Source: Massilia sp. PAMC28688 (GTDB lineage Bacteria > Pseudomonadota > Gammaproteobacteria > Burkholderiales > Burkholderiaceae_D). From it: a stretch of 64,000 nt of DNA. Shown here in pieces: positions 8,546-19,839 of the stretch. The notes beneath the pieces are model-generated. The model was not told the origin of the DNA. It ran no database searches and saw only the letters and a list, made by a program, of their open reading frames with translations. The stretch lies in assembly GCF_019443445.1 (NCBI RefSeq), contig NZ_CP080378.1, positions 4,712,001 through 4,776,000 of the forward strand, written 5' to 3'. Both the position numbers and the translations under genes were made by a program. Position 1 is the stretch's first letter; every line of letters starts with the position of its first letter.

Positions 8546-8623
8546 GGAACACACTGCGCTGAGCTGGACCGGTGCAGCCCGACCGGAACACAGCAGACAA
8601 CATAAAAAATCTTGGAGACAACT

Positions 8624-10327
8624 ATGGCTATAACATCAGGCACCACCGCCGGCGGCGCGAAGGTGGCCCCGGCATCGAAGGACCTGACCAAGGAAGAAAA
8701 GAAGGTCATCCTTGCTTCCTCGCTCGGCACCGTGTTCGAGTGGTACGACTTCTACCTGTACGGTACGCTCGCAGCGATCATCGCCAAACAGTTTTTTGTC
8801 GGTGATCCGACCACCACCTTCATCTTTGCCCTGCTCGCGTTTGCCGCCGGCTTCATTGTGCGTCCATTCGGCGCCCTCGTGTTTGGCCGGCTTGGCGACA
8901 TGATCGGCCGCAAATACACCTTCCTGATCACCATCTTGCTGATGGGCGCCTCGACCTTTATCGTCGGCCTGCTGCCCAACTATGAAACGATCGGCATCGC
9001 GGCACCTATCATCCTGGTGACGCTGCGCATCTGCCAGGGCCTGGCGTTGGGCGGTGAATACGGCGGTGCGGCAACCTATGTGGCAGAACACGCGCCCGAA
9101 GGCAAGCGCGGCTTCTTCACGTCCTGGATCCAGACCACCGCCACCGTCGGCTTGCTGCTGTCAATCGTGGTCATCACCCTGACCCGCACCGCCCTGGGCG
9201 AATCCGAGTTCGAAGCCTGGGGCTGGCGCGTGCCATTCCTGGTGTCGGTCCTGCTGCTGGGCATTTCCGTGTGGATCCGCCTGTCGATGGAAGAGTCGCC
9301 GGCATTTGCCAAGATGAAGGCGGAAGGCAAGACGTCCAAGGCACCGCTGACGGAATCGTTTCTGAAGGCAAAGAATGCGAAGATTGTGCTGCTGGCCCTG
9401 ATCGGCCTGACCATGGGCCAGGCAGTGGTCTGGTACACGGGCCAGTTCTACGCCCTGTTCTTCCTGACCCAGACGCTCAAGGTTGACCTGCTCACGGCGA
9501 ACATCTTGATCGGCATCGCCCTCATTCTGGCCACGCCTTTCTTCATCGTCTTCGGCATCTTGTCGGACAAGATTGGCCGCAAGTGGATCATCCTCGGCGG
9601 TTGCCTGATTGCGGCGCTGACCTTCTTTCCCATCTTCAAGGGCCTGACCCACTTTGCCAACCCTGCGCTGGAATCGGCACTGAAGAATTCCCCAGTGACA
9701 GTGGTAGCCGATCCCGCAACCTGCAACTTCCAGTTCAAGCTGACAGGCACGGAAAAGTTCCCATCTTCCTGCGACGTTGCCAAGAGCATGCTCACGGCTT
9801 CGTCGGTCAGCTACACGGCGGTGGATGCGCCAGCCGGATCGCTTGCCAAGATCATGATCGGCGACAAGGAACTGAGCTCGTTTGAAGCCGTCATGACGGC
9901 CGACGGCCTCAATTTCGACGATGCCAGCAAGGCGCGCGAAGCGGCATTCAAGAAGGAAGTGGCGGACGCGATCAAGGCTGCCGGCTACCCTGCCAAGGCC
10001 GATCCGGACGCCATCAACAAGCCGATGGTCGTGGCGCTGCTGTTCATCCTGGTGCTGTACGTGACGATGGTGTACGGCCCGATTGCCGCCATGCTGGTGG
10101 AAATGTTCCCGACCAAGATCCGCTATACCTCCATGTCCCTGCCCTACCATATCGGTAACGGCTGGTTCGGCGGCCTGCTGCCGACGACGGCCTTTGCGCT
10201 GGTCGCGTTCAAGGGCGACATCTACTACGGCCTGTGGTATCCGATCATCATTGCCCTGGCTACCGTGGTCATTGGTGCCCTGTTCGTGAAGGAAACCAAG
10301 GACAACGATATTTACGCCGCTGACTAG
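8624..10327 (+). CDS. MFS transporter, metabolite:H+ symporter type, with large soluble insert
   Basis: This inner-membrane protein of 567 aa is a major-facilitator member of the MHS group (alpha-ketoglutarate/proline permease-like). It shows 'GTVFEWYDFYLYG' in TM1, GRLGDMIGRKYTF in the 2-3 loop, a 'GLALGGEYGGAATYVAEHAP' helix, and 'SDKIGRKW' at the second-half loop. Family members are usually about 430 aa. The excess is a hydrophilic insert at about residues 345-465 with two Cys, between hydrophobic helices and probably outside the membrane. The ATG at 8624 follows GGAG; an in-frame TTG lies four codons upstream. It is divergent from the thiolase operon. The substrate is probably a carboxylate, which is inferred. 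Confidence 0.85.
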   Translation: MAITSGTTAGGAKVAPASKDLTKEEKKVILASSLGTVFEWYDFYLYGTLAAIIAKQFFVGDPTTTFIFALLAFAAGFIVRPFGALVFGRLGDMIGRKYTFLITILLMGASTFIVGLLPNYETIGIAAPIILVTLRICQGLALGGEYGGAATYVAEHAPEGKRGFFTSWIQTTATVGLLLSIVVITLTRTALGESEFEAWGWRVPFLVSVLLLGISVWIRLSMEESPAFAKMKAEGKTSKAPLTESFLKAKNAKIVLLALIGLTMGQAVVWYTGQFYALFFLTQTLKVDLLTANILIGIALILATPFFIVFGILSDKIGRKWIILGGCLIAALTFFPIFKGLTHFANPALESALKNSPVTVVADPATCNFQFKLTGTEKFPSSCDVAKSMLTASSVSYTAVDAPAGSLAKIMIGDKELSSFEAVMTADGLNFDDASKAREAAFKKEVADAIKAAGYPAKADPDAINKPMVVALLFILVLYVTMVYGPIAAMLVEMFPTKIRYTSMSLPYHIGNGWFGGLLPTTAFALVAFKGDIYYGLWYPIIIALATVVIGALFVKETKDNDIYAAD

Positions 10328-10359
10328 GTAGTCGTCACCAGCCGGTCGCACAGACCAAC

Positions 10360-10389
10360 AATGCCGCTAGCAATAGCGGCATTTTTTTT
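10360..10389 (+). terminator. Rho-independent terminator of the MFS gene
   Basis: A 10-bp perfect stem, AATGCCGCTA (10360-10369) with TAGCGGCATT (10374-10383), has a GCAA tetraloop and is followed by a run of T. Confidence 0.93.
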
Positions 10390-10458
10390 GCCCGGCGAGT
10401 ATGATGTCGGCAGCAAGCCGTGCCGCTGGGCACTAATATAATTTTGGGGATACTCGCA

Positions 10459-12519
<2,061 letters not shown>

Positions 12520-12532
12520 TCAGCGTAGTCAA

Positions 12533-12573
12533 CCGCGGCTTGAAGCTCCCATTTTCCGGAGCTCTTGCCGCGG
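12533..12573. terminator. Two-part inverted repeat downstream of the S9 peptidase
   Basis: CCGCGGC (12533-12539) pairs with GCCGCGG (12567-12573), and an inner AGCTCC/GGAGCT stem (12544-12549/12558-12563) nests inside. There is no T-tract. It could end the peptidase transcript. Confidence 0.4.
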
Positions 12574-12690
12574 TATGCAGACCATGCGGCCCGACTTGAT
12601 CTTGCAGGATCAGCACCTCCATACGCTTACAGTGCTGATCGACAGTTCAAGGAAGGCAACCATCGGGCGAGCGAGGTGTAAGCTTGGGCA

Positions 12691-13017
12691 TTACGACTCC
12701 GGCCCTTTGTCTGATGCAGGGTGCAAGATTGACTCATAGTCTCCTCCACCGTAAAAGATGCCGATAATCGAAATTGTCTCACCGTCCACGGCGTATGCGA
12801 TCACCACACGTTTTTTGTAATTAGTTATTCGCAGCCCCATACGTATATTATCGCGCGCAGTTCCGCGATTGGGGAAGGTACACAGGCTCTCGCAATAGCT
12901 CACAATTGCTTCGGCATACCGTGATGCGATGTCGGGCGACGATGCTGCGGCGACGTATTGATACAGTGAGACAAGATGTTCTTCGGCCTCGGGAGCGAAG
13001 ACAACATGATAGCTCAT
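12691..13017 (-). CDS. ParE/RelE-family toxin of a type II toxin-antitoxin module
   Basis: This 108-aa protein shows the RelE/ParE fold pattern: an N-terminal strand and helix (VVFAPEAEEHLVSLYQYV), then 'NRGTARDNIRMGLR' and a final strand pair 'KRVVIAYAVDGETISIIGIFYGG'. ParE toxins poison DNA gyrase, whereas RelE types cleave mRNA. The 'FPNRGTARDNIRMGLR' stretch favours ParE. It overlaps the upstream antitoxin gene by four bases, so the two are co-translated. Codon GC is lower than in the neighbours, which is consistent with horizontal gain. It appears complete. Confidence 0.85.
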   Translation of the reverse strand: MSYHVVFAPEAEEHLVSLYQYVAAASSPDIASRYAEAIVSYCESLCTFPNRGTARDNIRMGLRITNYKKRVVIAYAVDGETISIIGIFYGGGDYESILHPASDKGPES

Positions 13018-13283
13018 CGGGTCTTGGTGTCCTCTGCAGCAAGGCGGGCGCGAACCTGGTCGACCGAAAGCGCCCTGCCCGGATCATTCTTCAGCGCGTC
13101 ATACGCCGGCCCGACCTCTTCGAGCAGCCAGGTTTCAACGGCCACGTCGCGTGCCAAGAGAATACGCAATCCGTCGTGCACCATTTCGCTTTCCGACGCG
13201 TACTGTCCGGCTCGGACCATTTCTTCGACAGCATCGGCCAGATCTGGTGGCAAGGTGATACTTAGTTGCCGTGTTGCTCCCAT
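13014..13283 (-). CDS. ParD-family antitoxin
   Basis: This 89-aa protein starts at the ATG at 13283 (MGATRQLSITLP), preceded by GGGAAG. The N-terminus is a ribbon-helix-helix DNA-binding domain (RQLSITLPPDLADAVEEMVRAGQYASESEMVHDGL..., about residues 5-40). A charged C-terminal tail would wrap the toxin. ParD-type antitoxins repress their own operon. A longer in-frame start upstream is less likely because it lacks a ribosome site. The gene is directly upstream of the toxin with a four-base overlap. Confidence 0.87.
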   Translation of the reverse strand: MGATRQLSITLPPDLADAVEEMVRAGQYASESEMVHDGLRILLARDVAVETWLLEEVGPAYDALKNDPGRALSVDQVRARLAAEDTKTR

Positions 13284-13514
13284 GGCCACTTCCCATTCTT
13301 TAATAAGGTTCGATCGTACGCACATCGCAGAATGCAGTAAAGCGCAAACTTATTTGATCTGGATCTCAGGGTAAAGTTCAAATAGAGGCGTGTGAAATGC
13401 TTCAAGTAAATTTGTGCGATCACATCGAGTTCCCGCACGGCAATTGAAACTTGCAAATTCGCATTTGTTTGTACAATGACATTACGTTGTTAAACAAACA
13501 CTTTGGAGATTCCT

Positions 13515-13934
13515 GTGCGCACCCAAATCATGAAAATAAGCGCGATCTGCGCCCTGCTGCTGGCAGCGGGCTGCCAGAGCACTGGCGACACCAACTCTGC
13601 TGCGCAGAACGAAACGCCGCCGCCGAGCAACCCGCAATTCGCGAGCCAGATGCAAAAGTTCGAGAAGCAATTCCCGAACGCGAAGAACATGAAGTATGAA
13701 GACGAGTCGCTGGCCTATAACAATGCCAACAAACTCGACATGAAGGGCAACTGCCACGGCATGTCGATTTATCCGGTGACGATTCTGCTGACGCTCGATG
13801 CCAGCGGCCGTGTTACCGATACCATGACCGACGTCCAGAACAAGAAAGCGGAATGCTTCCGCAAGGCGTATGCCAACGTGCAGTTCCCCAAGCCACCTGT
13901 CGCGCCCTACTTCAAGCCGATTCGCCTCAAGTAA
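13515..13934 (+). CDS. Putative lipoprotein of unknown function
   Basis: This 139-aa protein uses the GTG at 13515, six bases after GGAG; the ATG at 13530 is too far from any ribosome site. A short hydrophobic segment ends in the lipobox LAAGC with Cys at residue 20, so a membrane-anchored periplasmic protein is expected. Beyond the lipobox is a Pro/Asn/Gln-rich linker, then a domain with 'HGMSIYPVTILLTLDASGRVTD' and two further Cys (NC-HG and EC). That part is vaguely reminiscent of TonB-C-like 'DASGRV' strands, but I do not recognise the family. AT-rich promoter-like sequence lies upstream (TTGCAA ... TACAAT). Confidence 0.6.
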   Translation: MRTQIMKISAICALLLAAGCQSTGDTNSAAQNETPPPSNPQFASQMQKFEKQFPNAKNMKYEDESLAYNNANKLDMKGNCHGMSIYPVTILLTLDASGRVTDTMTDVQNKKAECFRKAYANVQFPKPPVAPYFKPIRLK

Positions 13935-13941
13935 AGCCAAC

Positions 13942-13971
13942 AAAAAGCCTTCGCAAGCTGCAAGCGAAGGC
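13942..13971 (-). terminator. Terminator of ahpF (minus strand)
   Basis: Stem GCCTTCGC (13947-13954) / GCGAAGGC (13964-13971) is followed, reading the minus strand, by TTTTTG. A second GC-rich hairpin (GCCGGTCC/GGACCGGC, 13980-14000) sits between it and the ahpF stop. Confidence 0.7.
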
Positions 13972-14009
13972 CTTGCGCTGCCGGTCCGGCCAGGACCGGC
14001 ATTCGCCCA

Positions 14010-15605
14010 TTACGCCGTGACGGCTTCTTCCTGGACTGCCGCAGGCTCGGTGACCGGCTGCCGGATCAGGTAGTCAAACGCGCTCAGCGCAGCTTTCGAT
14101 CCCTCACCGGCCGCAATCACGATTTGCTTGTACGGCACGGTCGTCACGTCGCCTGCAGCAAACACGCCCGGCAAATTCGTGTGGCACTTGGCGTCGATCA
14201 TGATCTCGCCAAACTTGTTAAGCTCCAGCGTCCCTTTGAGGAACTCGGTGTTCGGCACCAGCCCGATCTGGACAAACACGCCTTCCAGCGCCACATGGTG
14301 GACCTGCTCGCTGACGCGGTCACGGTAGCTGATGCCATTGACCTTCTGGCCGTCGCCCGTGATTTCGGTGGTCTGCGCATTGACGTGGATGTCGACATTG
14401 GGCAGGCTTTTGAGCTTCTTGACCAGCACCGCATCTGCCTTGAGCACATCGGCAAATTCGATCACCGTCACATGCTGGACGATGCCAGCGAGGTCAATTG
14501 CCGCTTCGATGCCGGAATTGCCCCCGCCAATGACAGCTACGCGCTTGCCCTTAAACAGCGGGCCGTCGCAGTGCGGGCAGTAAGCCACGCCCTTGTTCTT
14601 GTACTCGGCCTCGCCCGGCACATTCACATTGCGCCAGCGCGCGCCGGTGGAAATGATGACACTGCGCGAGCGCAGCACGCCGCCATTTTCCATGTGCACC
14701 GACACCATGCCGCCAGGCGCTGCCGCCGGCACAATGCGCGAGGCCCGCTGCAGGTTCATGATGTCTACATCGTAGTGGCGCACCTGCGCTTCGAGCGCGA
14801 GCGCAAACTTGGGGCCGTCGGTCTCGAGTACGGAAATATAGTTTTCGATGGCCATGGTGTCATTGGTCTGGCCGCCGAAGCGGTCCGCCGCAATACCCAC
14901 GCGGATGCCCTTGCGCGCCGCATACACGGCAGCGGCCGCGCCGGCAGGTCCGCCACCGACGATCAGCACGTCATATGGCGCCTTTTCGTTGAGCTTGGCG
15001 GCATCGCGGTCGGCCGAATTGACGTCAAGCTTGGCCACGATTTCTTCCAGCGTCATGCGGCCCGATCCGAACAGTACGTCGTCCTTGAACACCATCGGCA
15101 CCGCCATCACCTGGCGCGTTTCCACTTCATTCTGGTACATGCCGCCATCGATGATGACGGTATCAATATTGGGGTTGAAAATGGCCATGAGCGCCGCAGC
15201 CTGGACCACGTCCGGGCAGTTATGGCAGGACAGGGACATATAGACTTCAAAGTTGGCGGCGTCGAGCGACTTAATCTGCTCGATGATTTCGGGCGCGACC
15301 TTGGGCGGGTGGCCACCGGTCCACAGCAGGGCCAGCACCAGCGAGGTAAATTCGTGTCCCAGCGGGATGGCTGCGAAGCGTACGCCGCGCGTTTCGCCCT
15401 GGCGGGCAATCACAAACGATGGGGCGCGGACGTCCGTGCCGGACTCGTCAATGCTGACTTTATCGGACAGGCTGGCAATCTCGGCAAGCAGCTCACGCAG
15501 TTCCGCGCTCTTCGCGCTGTCGTCAAGCGTCGCGATCAGCATGATCGGGGTGCGCAGGTTTTGCAGGTAAGCCTGCAACTGGGTTTTGAGGGTAGCGTCG
15601 AGCAT
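14010..15605 (-). CDS. ahpF: Alkyl hydroperoxide reductase subunit F
   Basis: This 531-aa FAD disulfide reductase transfers electrons from NADH to AhpC. The N-terminal tandem thioredoxin-like domain carries SCHNC (Cys127, Cys130). The FAD-binding [17 protein letters not shown] lies near 217-233, the redox CPHC is Cys343/Cys346, and a second dinucleotide motif follows ([11 protein letters not shown]). The C-terminal FAD motif is [13 protein letters not shown]. The length matches the family (about 520-530 aa). It lies 99 bp downstream of ahpC on the same strand, so the two form the usual ahpCF peroxide-defence operon. Confidence 0.95.
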   Translation of the reverse strand: MLDATLKTQLQAYLQNLRTPIMLIATLDDSAKSAELRELLAEIASLSDKVSIDESGTDVRAPSFVIARQGETRGVRFAAIPLGHEFTSLVLALLWTGGHPPKVAPEIIEQIKSLDAANFEVYMSLSCHNCPDVVQAAALMAIFNPNIDTVIIDGGMYQNEVETRQVMAVPMVFKDDVLFGSGRMTLEEIVAKLDVNSADRDAAKLNEKAPYDVLIVGGGPAGAAAAVYAARKGIRVGIAADRFGGQTNDTMAIENYISVLETDGPKFALALEAQVRHYDVDIMNLQRASRIVPAAAPGGMVSVHMENGGVLRSRSVIISTGARWRNVNVPGEAEYKNKGVAYCPHCDGPLFKGKRVAVIGGGNSGIEAAIDLAGIVQHVTVIEFADVLKADAVLVKKLKSLPNVDIHVNAQTTEITGDGQKVNGISYRDRVSEQVHHVALEGVFVQIGLVPNTEFLKGTLELNKFGEIMIDAKCHTNLPGVFAAGDVTTVPYKQIVIAAGEGSKAALSAFDYLIRQPVTEPAAVQEEAVTA

Positions 15606-15704
15606 GGCCGGTATCCGTAAAAAAGGTGAACAGTGAAACAGGGGCGTGGATGCCGCCCCGCGAACGGGAGAGGCGCCAGGTGGCGCCCCCTCCCCTTGCC
15701 ACAG

Positions 15705-16268
15705 TTAGATCTTGCCGACCAGGTCCAGCGATGGGGTCAGCGTCTTGGCGCCTTCATTCCACTTGGCAGGGCATACCTGGCCTGGGTTGGCGGCGACGAA
15801 CTGGGCAGCTTTGAGCTTGCGCAGCGTTTCCTTGACATCACGCGCGATGGCGTTGTCGTGGATTTCCAGGGTCTTGATCTGGCCTTCCGGATTGACGATG
15901 AAGGTGCCGCGCAGGGCCAGGCCTTCTTCCTCGATGTGCACGCCAAAGCCGCGCGACAGAGCGTGGGTTGGGTCGCCAACCAGCGGGAACTGGGCCTTGC
16001 CGACAGCCGGCGAGGTCTCGTGCCATACCTTGTGCGAGAAGTGGGTGTCGGTGGTGACGATGTAGACTTCGGCGCCGGCTTTCTGGAATTCGGCGTAGTT
16101 GTCAGCAGCATCTTCCACTTCGGTCGGGCAGTTGAAAGTAAAGGCTGCTGGCATGAAAATGATGACCGACCATTTGCCCTTCATCGTTTCGTTCGAAACC
16201 TCAACGAATTTGCCGTTGTGGAAGGCTTGCGTTTTGAATGCTGGTACTTGGGTATTGATCAGTGACAT
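15705..16268 (-). CDS. ahpC: Alkyl hydroperoxide reductase subunit C (2-Cys peroxiredoxin)
   Basis: This 187-aa typical 2-Cys peroxiredoxin reduces H2O2, organic peroxides and peroxynitrite. The peroxidatic Cys47 lies in TFNCPTE and the resolving Cys166 in QVCPAKW. The C-terminal APSLDLVGKI-like tail is present (TPSLDLVGKI), as in enterobacterial AhpC. The start has GAGGATCTCC upstream. It is the first gene of ahpCF. A perfect inverted repeat lies about 43-59 bp upstream of the start codon. Confidence 0.96.
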   Translation of the reverse strand: MSLINTQVPAFKTQAFHNGKFVEVSNETMKGKWSVIIFMPAAFTFNCPTEVEDAADNYAEFQKAGAEVYIVTTDTHFSHKVWHETSPAVGKAQFPLVGDPTHALSRGFGVHIEEEGLALRGTFIVNPEGQIKTLEIHDNAIARDVKETLRKLKAAQFVAANPGQVCPAKWNEGAKTLTPSLDLVGKI

Positions 16269-16310
16269 GGAGATCCTCTTGTTATGGGTGCCGGTTAAGT
16301 AAAACTATCG

Positions 16311-16327
16311 AATGAGCAGAACTCATT
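16311..16327. promoter_or_regulatory. Inverted repeat in the ahpC upstream region
   Basis: AATGAG (16311-16316) and CTCATT (16322-16327) are separated by five bases, 43-59 bp upstream of the ahpC start. The geometry would suit a dimeric regulator. I do not see a canonical OxyR pattern, so the ligand is open. Confidence 0.35.
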
Positions 16328-16479
16328 GGAATCATGATACAACAAGAAGGTCCGCGCGCCGATTGGTTCTATTAATCGGTGTGATTGAAAATGCCATTGC
16401 CGGGCCGCCGGCAGCATGTGGCGCACCACTGAAAAATGGTGGCGAGCGCCCGGCCCGGTGGCAGGAGCGGCAAGGCAGT

Positions 16480-16497
16480 GGCGGCCCGGCGGCCGCC
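16480..16497. terminator. GC-rich hairpin downstream of the PEP-CTERM-like gene
   Basis: GGCGGCC (16480-16486) and GGCCGCC (16491-16497) form a seven-base stem with a four-base loop just after the minus-strand gene ending at 16516. There is no T-run. Confidence 0.3.
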
Positions 16498-16515
16498 GCT
16501 GCTTGAGATGCGGTG

Positions 16516-16953
16516 CTAGGTGGGTGACTGGCGGCGCACGGCAATGGCCAGCGCACTGAGCGCCACCAGCAGCAACAGCTCCGAGGCCGGCTCGGCAACA
16601 CGGCTGGCCGCGGACTGGGTACTGTTCAAGCCACTCTTGGCGGGACTCGCATGGGCTGCCGCCACCGCACCGCCGGCAAAGCTCTGGGCCGGCGCCTGGG
16701 CCAGCGAGGCTGTCAGCCGGTCAGGGGGCAATTCGCGCATGATGGAAGGATCTGCAGCCATGGTGACGGCCGATTGTGCCAGTTCCGGATCGACGAACTG
16801 ATACGGCGCACCGGTGTGCCCCGCAGGCAGTCCGCCATCCTGGACCAGACCGGAGGGCGGCGTTTGCGCCTGTTCTTTGAGGTTTGCAGCCTGGGCGCCA
16901 GCAAAGAGCGCGCCAGTAAGGATTGCGCCAAAGACGAATTTATAATTCTTCAT
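16516..16953 (-). CDS. Small exported protein with PEP-CTERM-like sorting tail
   Basis: This 145-aa protein uses the ATG at 16953 (MKNYKFVFGAILTG). An N-terminal signal peptide ends near ALFAGAQA. The middle is Pro/Ala/Ser-rich with no recognised domain. The C-terminus has the layout of an exosortase signal: a short 'AEPASE' motif, a hydrophobic helix (LLLLVALSALAIA), then a basic end (VRRQSPT). PEP-CTERM proteins are cleaved by exosortase and are often linked to exopolysaccharide. The motif here is AEP rather than the consensus PEP, so the call is moderate. No exosortase gene is in the window. Confidence 0.55.
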   Translation of the reverse strand: MKNYKFVFGAILTGALFAGAQAANLKEQAQTPPSGLVQDGGLPAGHTGAPYQFVDPELAQSAVTMAADPSIMRELPPDRLTASLAQAPAQSFAGGAVAAAHASPAKSGLNSTQSAASRVAEPASELLLLVALSALAIAVRRQSPT

Positions 16954-17092
16954 AGCATCATCTCTTGTTGATTTTGTATGAGCCATTAAAGCACAAATCG
17001 TAGTGAATTGACACTACTCAAACGCGTGCGCGGCCTATTTACAACGTACTTAACAGGCGGCAAAGAGACGAACACAACAGTTTTGCACGCAC

Positions 17093-17120
17093 GAAAAAAA
17101 AGCGGCCATCGCTGGCCGCT
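17093..17120 (-). terminator. Terminator of the fused beta-oxidation gene
   Basis: AGCGGCCA (17101-17108) pairs with TGGCCGCT (17113-17120) around a TCGC loop. On the minus strand eight T residues follow. Confidence 0.92.
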
Positions 17121-17141
17121 CCCGGAAAACTGCGTTGTTGC

Positions 17142-19229
17142 TTAGCTATTAAAACCTTTGCCTTCGCTTGCCAGCTTGACCATCAGCGGCGCCGGCGCCC
17201 AGGCGTCGCCATGGCGGCCGCGCGCGTATTTCTCCATCGCGACCAGCACATTGGCCAGGCCCACGGTATCGGCGTAGAACATCGGGCCGCCGCGGAAGAC
17301 GGGGAAGCCGTAGCCGGTCAGGTACACCATGTCGATGTCGGAAGCGCGCATGGCGATGCCCTCTTCCAGGATGCGCGCGCCTTCATTGACCAGTGAGTAC
17401 ACGAGGCGCTCCACAATTTCCTGGTCGCTGATCTTGCGGCGCTCCACGCCAATGTCGGCCGAGTGCTTGACGATCATGTCGTTGACTTCCTGCGACGGAT
17501 AGGCCTTGCGGTCGCCCGCCTTGTAGTCGTACCAGCCGGCGCTGGTCTTCTGGCCAAATCGGTTCATCTCGCACAGCAGGTCGGCAGTCTTGGAATAGGT
17601 GATCTCGGGCGACTCCACGTAGCGGCGCTTGCGGATGTACCAGCCGATGTCATTGCCGGCCAGGTCGCCCATGCGGAACGGCCCCATGGCAAAGCCGAAT
17701 TTTTCGACAGCTTTGTCCACCTGCTCCGGCAGGCAGCCTTCTTCCAGCAGGAAGCCGGCCTGGCGGCTGTACTGTTCGATCATGCGGTTACCGATAAAGC
17801 CGTCGCACACGCCCGACACCACGCCGGTCTTGCGCAGCTTTTTCGACAGCGCCAGGGTGGTGGCCAAGACGTCCTTGCCGGTCTGCTTGCCGCGCACGAT
17901 TTCCAGCAGCTTCATGACGTTGGCGGGGCTGAAGAAGTGGGTGCCGACGACATCCTGCGGACGGCTGGTGAAGGCGGCGATCTTGTCCACGTCCAGCGTC
18001 GAGGTATTGGACGCGAGGATGGCGCCCGGCTTCATGACGGCGTCGAGCTGCTTGAACACCGACTCCTTCACGCCCATGTCTTCAAACACCGCTTCCACCA
18101 CGATGTCGGCGTCTGCAATGTCGCTGTACGACAGCGTGCCGCTGATCAGGCCAACCCGCTGCTCGAATTTTTCGGGCGTCAGTTTGCCCTTCTTCATCGT
18201 GTTTTCGTAGTTCTTGCGGATCGTGGCGATGCCCTTATCGAGCGCTTCCTGCTTCGTTTCCAGCAGGACGACGGGAATGCCGGCGTTCACGAAGTTCATG
18301 GCGATACCGCCGCCCATGGTGCCGGCACCGATGACGGCAGCCTTCTTGATGTCGCGCGTTGGGGTATCGGCGGGAACGTCAGGCACCTTGCTGGCAACGC
18401 GCTCGGCAAAGAATGCATGGCGCAGCGACTTCGATTCCGGCGTCTGGATCAGGTGCAGGAAGCGTTCGCGCTCGAACTTGAGGCCATCGTCAAATTTTTT
18501 GGTGACCGACGCTGCCACGGTTTCCACGCATTCGAGCGGCGCCGGGAACGGGCCGGCCATGGCCTTGACGGTGTTGCGCGAAAACTGGAGGAAGGCTTCG
18601 TGGTTGGGATAGTCCACCTTGCGGTCGCGTACGCGCGGCAGCGGGCGCACATCGGCCACCTTGTTGGCAAACGCGACGGCCGATTCCAGCAGGTCGGCGC
18701 CGGCCGGGAACACTTCGTCGAACAGCGCCGTCTTGGCCAGTTTGTCCGACAGGATGGGGGTGCCGGAGACGATCATGTTCAGTGCCATTTCCAGGCCGAG
18801 CACGCGGGGCAGGCGCTGGGTACCGCCGGCGCCTGGCAGCAGGCCCAGTTTCACTTCCGGCAGCGCGATCTGGGCGCCAGGCAAGGCGACCCGGTAGTTG
18901 CAGCCCAGGGCCAGTTCCAGGCCACCACCCATGCATACCGTATGGATGGCGGCAACCACTGGCTTGGTCGACGATTCGGCCACGTTGATCAGGGTATGCA
19001 AGGTCGGCTCGGTGAGTGCCTTGGGCGAATTGAATTCCTTGATGTCCGCACCGCCGGAAAATGCCTTGCCGGCGCCGGTGATCACGATCGCCTTGACGGC
19101 GTCGTCGGCCAGCGCCTTGCGGATGCCGTTGACGGCGGCCGTGCGCGTTTCGAGACCTAAGCCATTGACTGGCGGGTTGTTGAATGTGATGACGGCTACA
19201 CTGCCATTGACCTGGTATTCGGCACTCAT
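17142..19229 (-). CDS. Bifunctional enoyl-CoA hydratase / 3-hydroxyacyl-CoA dehydrogenase
   Basis: This 695-aa fusion carries two consecutive beta-oxidation steps. The N-terminal crotonase domain (about 1-190) has SGGAD at 58-62 for the oxyanion hole and catalytic-type Glu105 (GGGLELALG) and Glu125 ([14 protein letters not shown]). The NAD-binding GAGTMGGG lies near residue 300, and the dehydrogenase C-terminal domain shows '[17 protein letters not shown]' and 'GFIGNRM'. The length fits the FadJ/peroxisomal type. It is monocistronic, bounded by a strong terminator and preceded by operator B. It probably works with the thiolase and acyl-CoA dehydrogenase of the 1.5-8.4 kb operon. Confidence 0.92.
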   Translation of the reverse strand: MSAEYQVNGSVAVITFNNPPVNGLGLETRTAAVNGIRKALADDAVKAIVITGAGKAFSGGADIKEFNSPKALTEPTLHTLINVAESSTKPVVAAIHTVCMGGGLELALGCNYRVALPGAQIALPEVKLGLLPGAGGTQRLPRVLGLEMALNMIVSGTPILSDKLAKTALFDEVFPAGADLLESAVAFANKVADVRPLPRVRDRKVDYPNHEAFLQFSRNTVKAMAGPFPAPLECVETVAASVTKKFDDGLKFERERFLHLIQTPESKSLRHAFFAERVASKVPDVPADTPTRDIKKAAVIGAGTMGGGIAMNFVNAGIPVVLLETKQEALDKGIATIRKNYENTMKKGKLTPEKFEQRVGLISGTLSYSDIADADIVVEAVFEDMGVKESVFKQLDAVMKPGAILASNTSTLDVDKIAAFTSRPQDVVGTHFFSPANVMKLLEIVRGKQTGKDVLATTLALSKKLRKTGVVSGVCDGFIGNRMIEQYSRQAGFLLEEGCLPEQVDKAVEKFGFAMGPFRMGDLAGNDIGWYIRKRRYVESPEITYSKTADLLCEMNRFGQKTSAGWYDYKAGDRKAYPSQEVNDMIVKHSADIGVERRKISDQEIVERLVYSLVNEGARILEEGIAMRASDIDMVYLTGYGFPVFRGGPMFYADTVGLANVLVAMEKYARGRHGDAWAPAPLMVKLASEGKGFNS

Positions 19230-19272
19230 GTCTCTTCCTTTATTAGTTAAAGCAATCTCTCAACTATACCCC

Positions 19273-19294
19273 ATAATAGAACGGTCGTATTATT
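19273..19294. promoter_or_regulatory. Palindromic operator B (fatty-acid regulon)
   Basis: GAACGGTCGTAT at 19279-19290, flanked by ATAATA and TATT, shares the ACG-NN-CGT core with sites A (8439) and C (27014). It lies about 50 bp upstream of the hydratase/dehydrogenase start, in an AT-rich promoter-like stretch. Confidence 0.6.
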
Positions 19295-19295
19295 T

Positions 19296-19548
19296 TTTTG
19301 AGGGCTTTTTCATGGGCCCTGTGGGCACAGCGTACATGTGAAGTCCCAGCAAATCGCGGTTCTCACTGATGTTGCTTTCTCCTTTGCGCGCTGTTAATGG
19401 CACGACAGTGAAGCCGTCCGATAGTTCGTAGCGAATATGACCAAAGGATGTTAATTGCGGTTTGTTTAGCGGAAGTCCCGAGAAGAACGACACAGCACTC
19501 AGACAGCGCTCGGAAGGTGCATAATGAACCCGCAATCAGGAGGACAGT
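19296..19548. other. Low-GC intergenic patch without a secure gene
   Basis: This stretch has third-position composition unlike its neighbours. An 81-codon minus-strand frame (19290-19535) exists but would start at TTG without a ribosome site and runs through operator B, so I do not call it. The right end holds the leader of the small plus-strand gene at 19549. Confidence 0.4.
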
Positions 19549-19794
19549 ATGTCAACCAGACGCCGTCGCGCCTCGCCCGCTATCAATACGCCGGCCCCGG
19601 ACAATCAGCAACTACCGGAAAACGCAATTGTCGAGAATGCCTATCCTCGTGTGCTCGGAGGGAAGGCGTTAAAGCAACTGGCGATACCCAAATCACTTTT
19701 GCCCGGCCCGGCAAAGCCCCGCGAACCTGGCACTACAGTTAAAGCATCTGATTTGGCCCAGATTCTTGCAGCGATAAAGGCCAGAAGGCGGTAG
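19549..19794 (+). CDS. Small hypothetical protein
   Basis: This 81-aa product is not recognised. The ATG sits behind a strong AGGAGG site, the best evidence that it is translated. It is basic at both ends (STRRRR at the start, KARRR at the end), rich in Pro and Ala in between, with a possible C-terminal helix (ASDLAQILAAIKARRR). It has no signal peptide or membrane segment. Codon use is less GC-biased than in the flanking metabolic genes. A second reading frame begins two bases after its stop, so it may be the first gene of a small two-gene unit. Confidence 0.5.
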   Translation: MSTRRRRASPAINTPAPDNQQLPENAIVENAYPRVLGGKALKQLAIPKSLLPGPAKPREPGTTVKASDLAQILAAIKARRR

Positions 19795-19839
19795 CTTGGT
19801 AACCTTCAATGTTGAGGATGAAGCAGGCTTCGTGGCTCC

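Noticed and set aside
16290..16330. OxyR box upstream of ahpC
   Set aside because: An inverted repeat is present, but the ATAG/CTAT spacing of OxyR sites is not met, so I report only the inverted repeat.
19290..19535. 81-codon minus-strand frame before the small unknown ORFs
   Set aside because: It starts at TTG without a ribosome site, has no recognisable sequence, and overlaps a probable operator.
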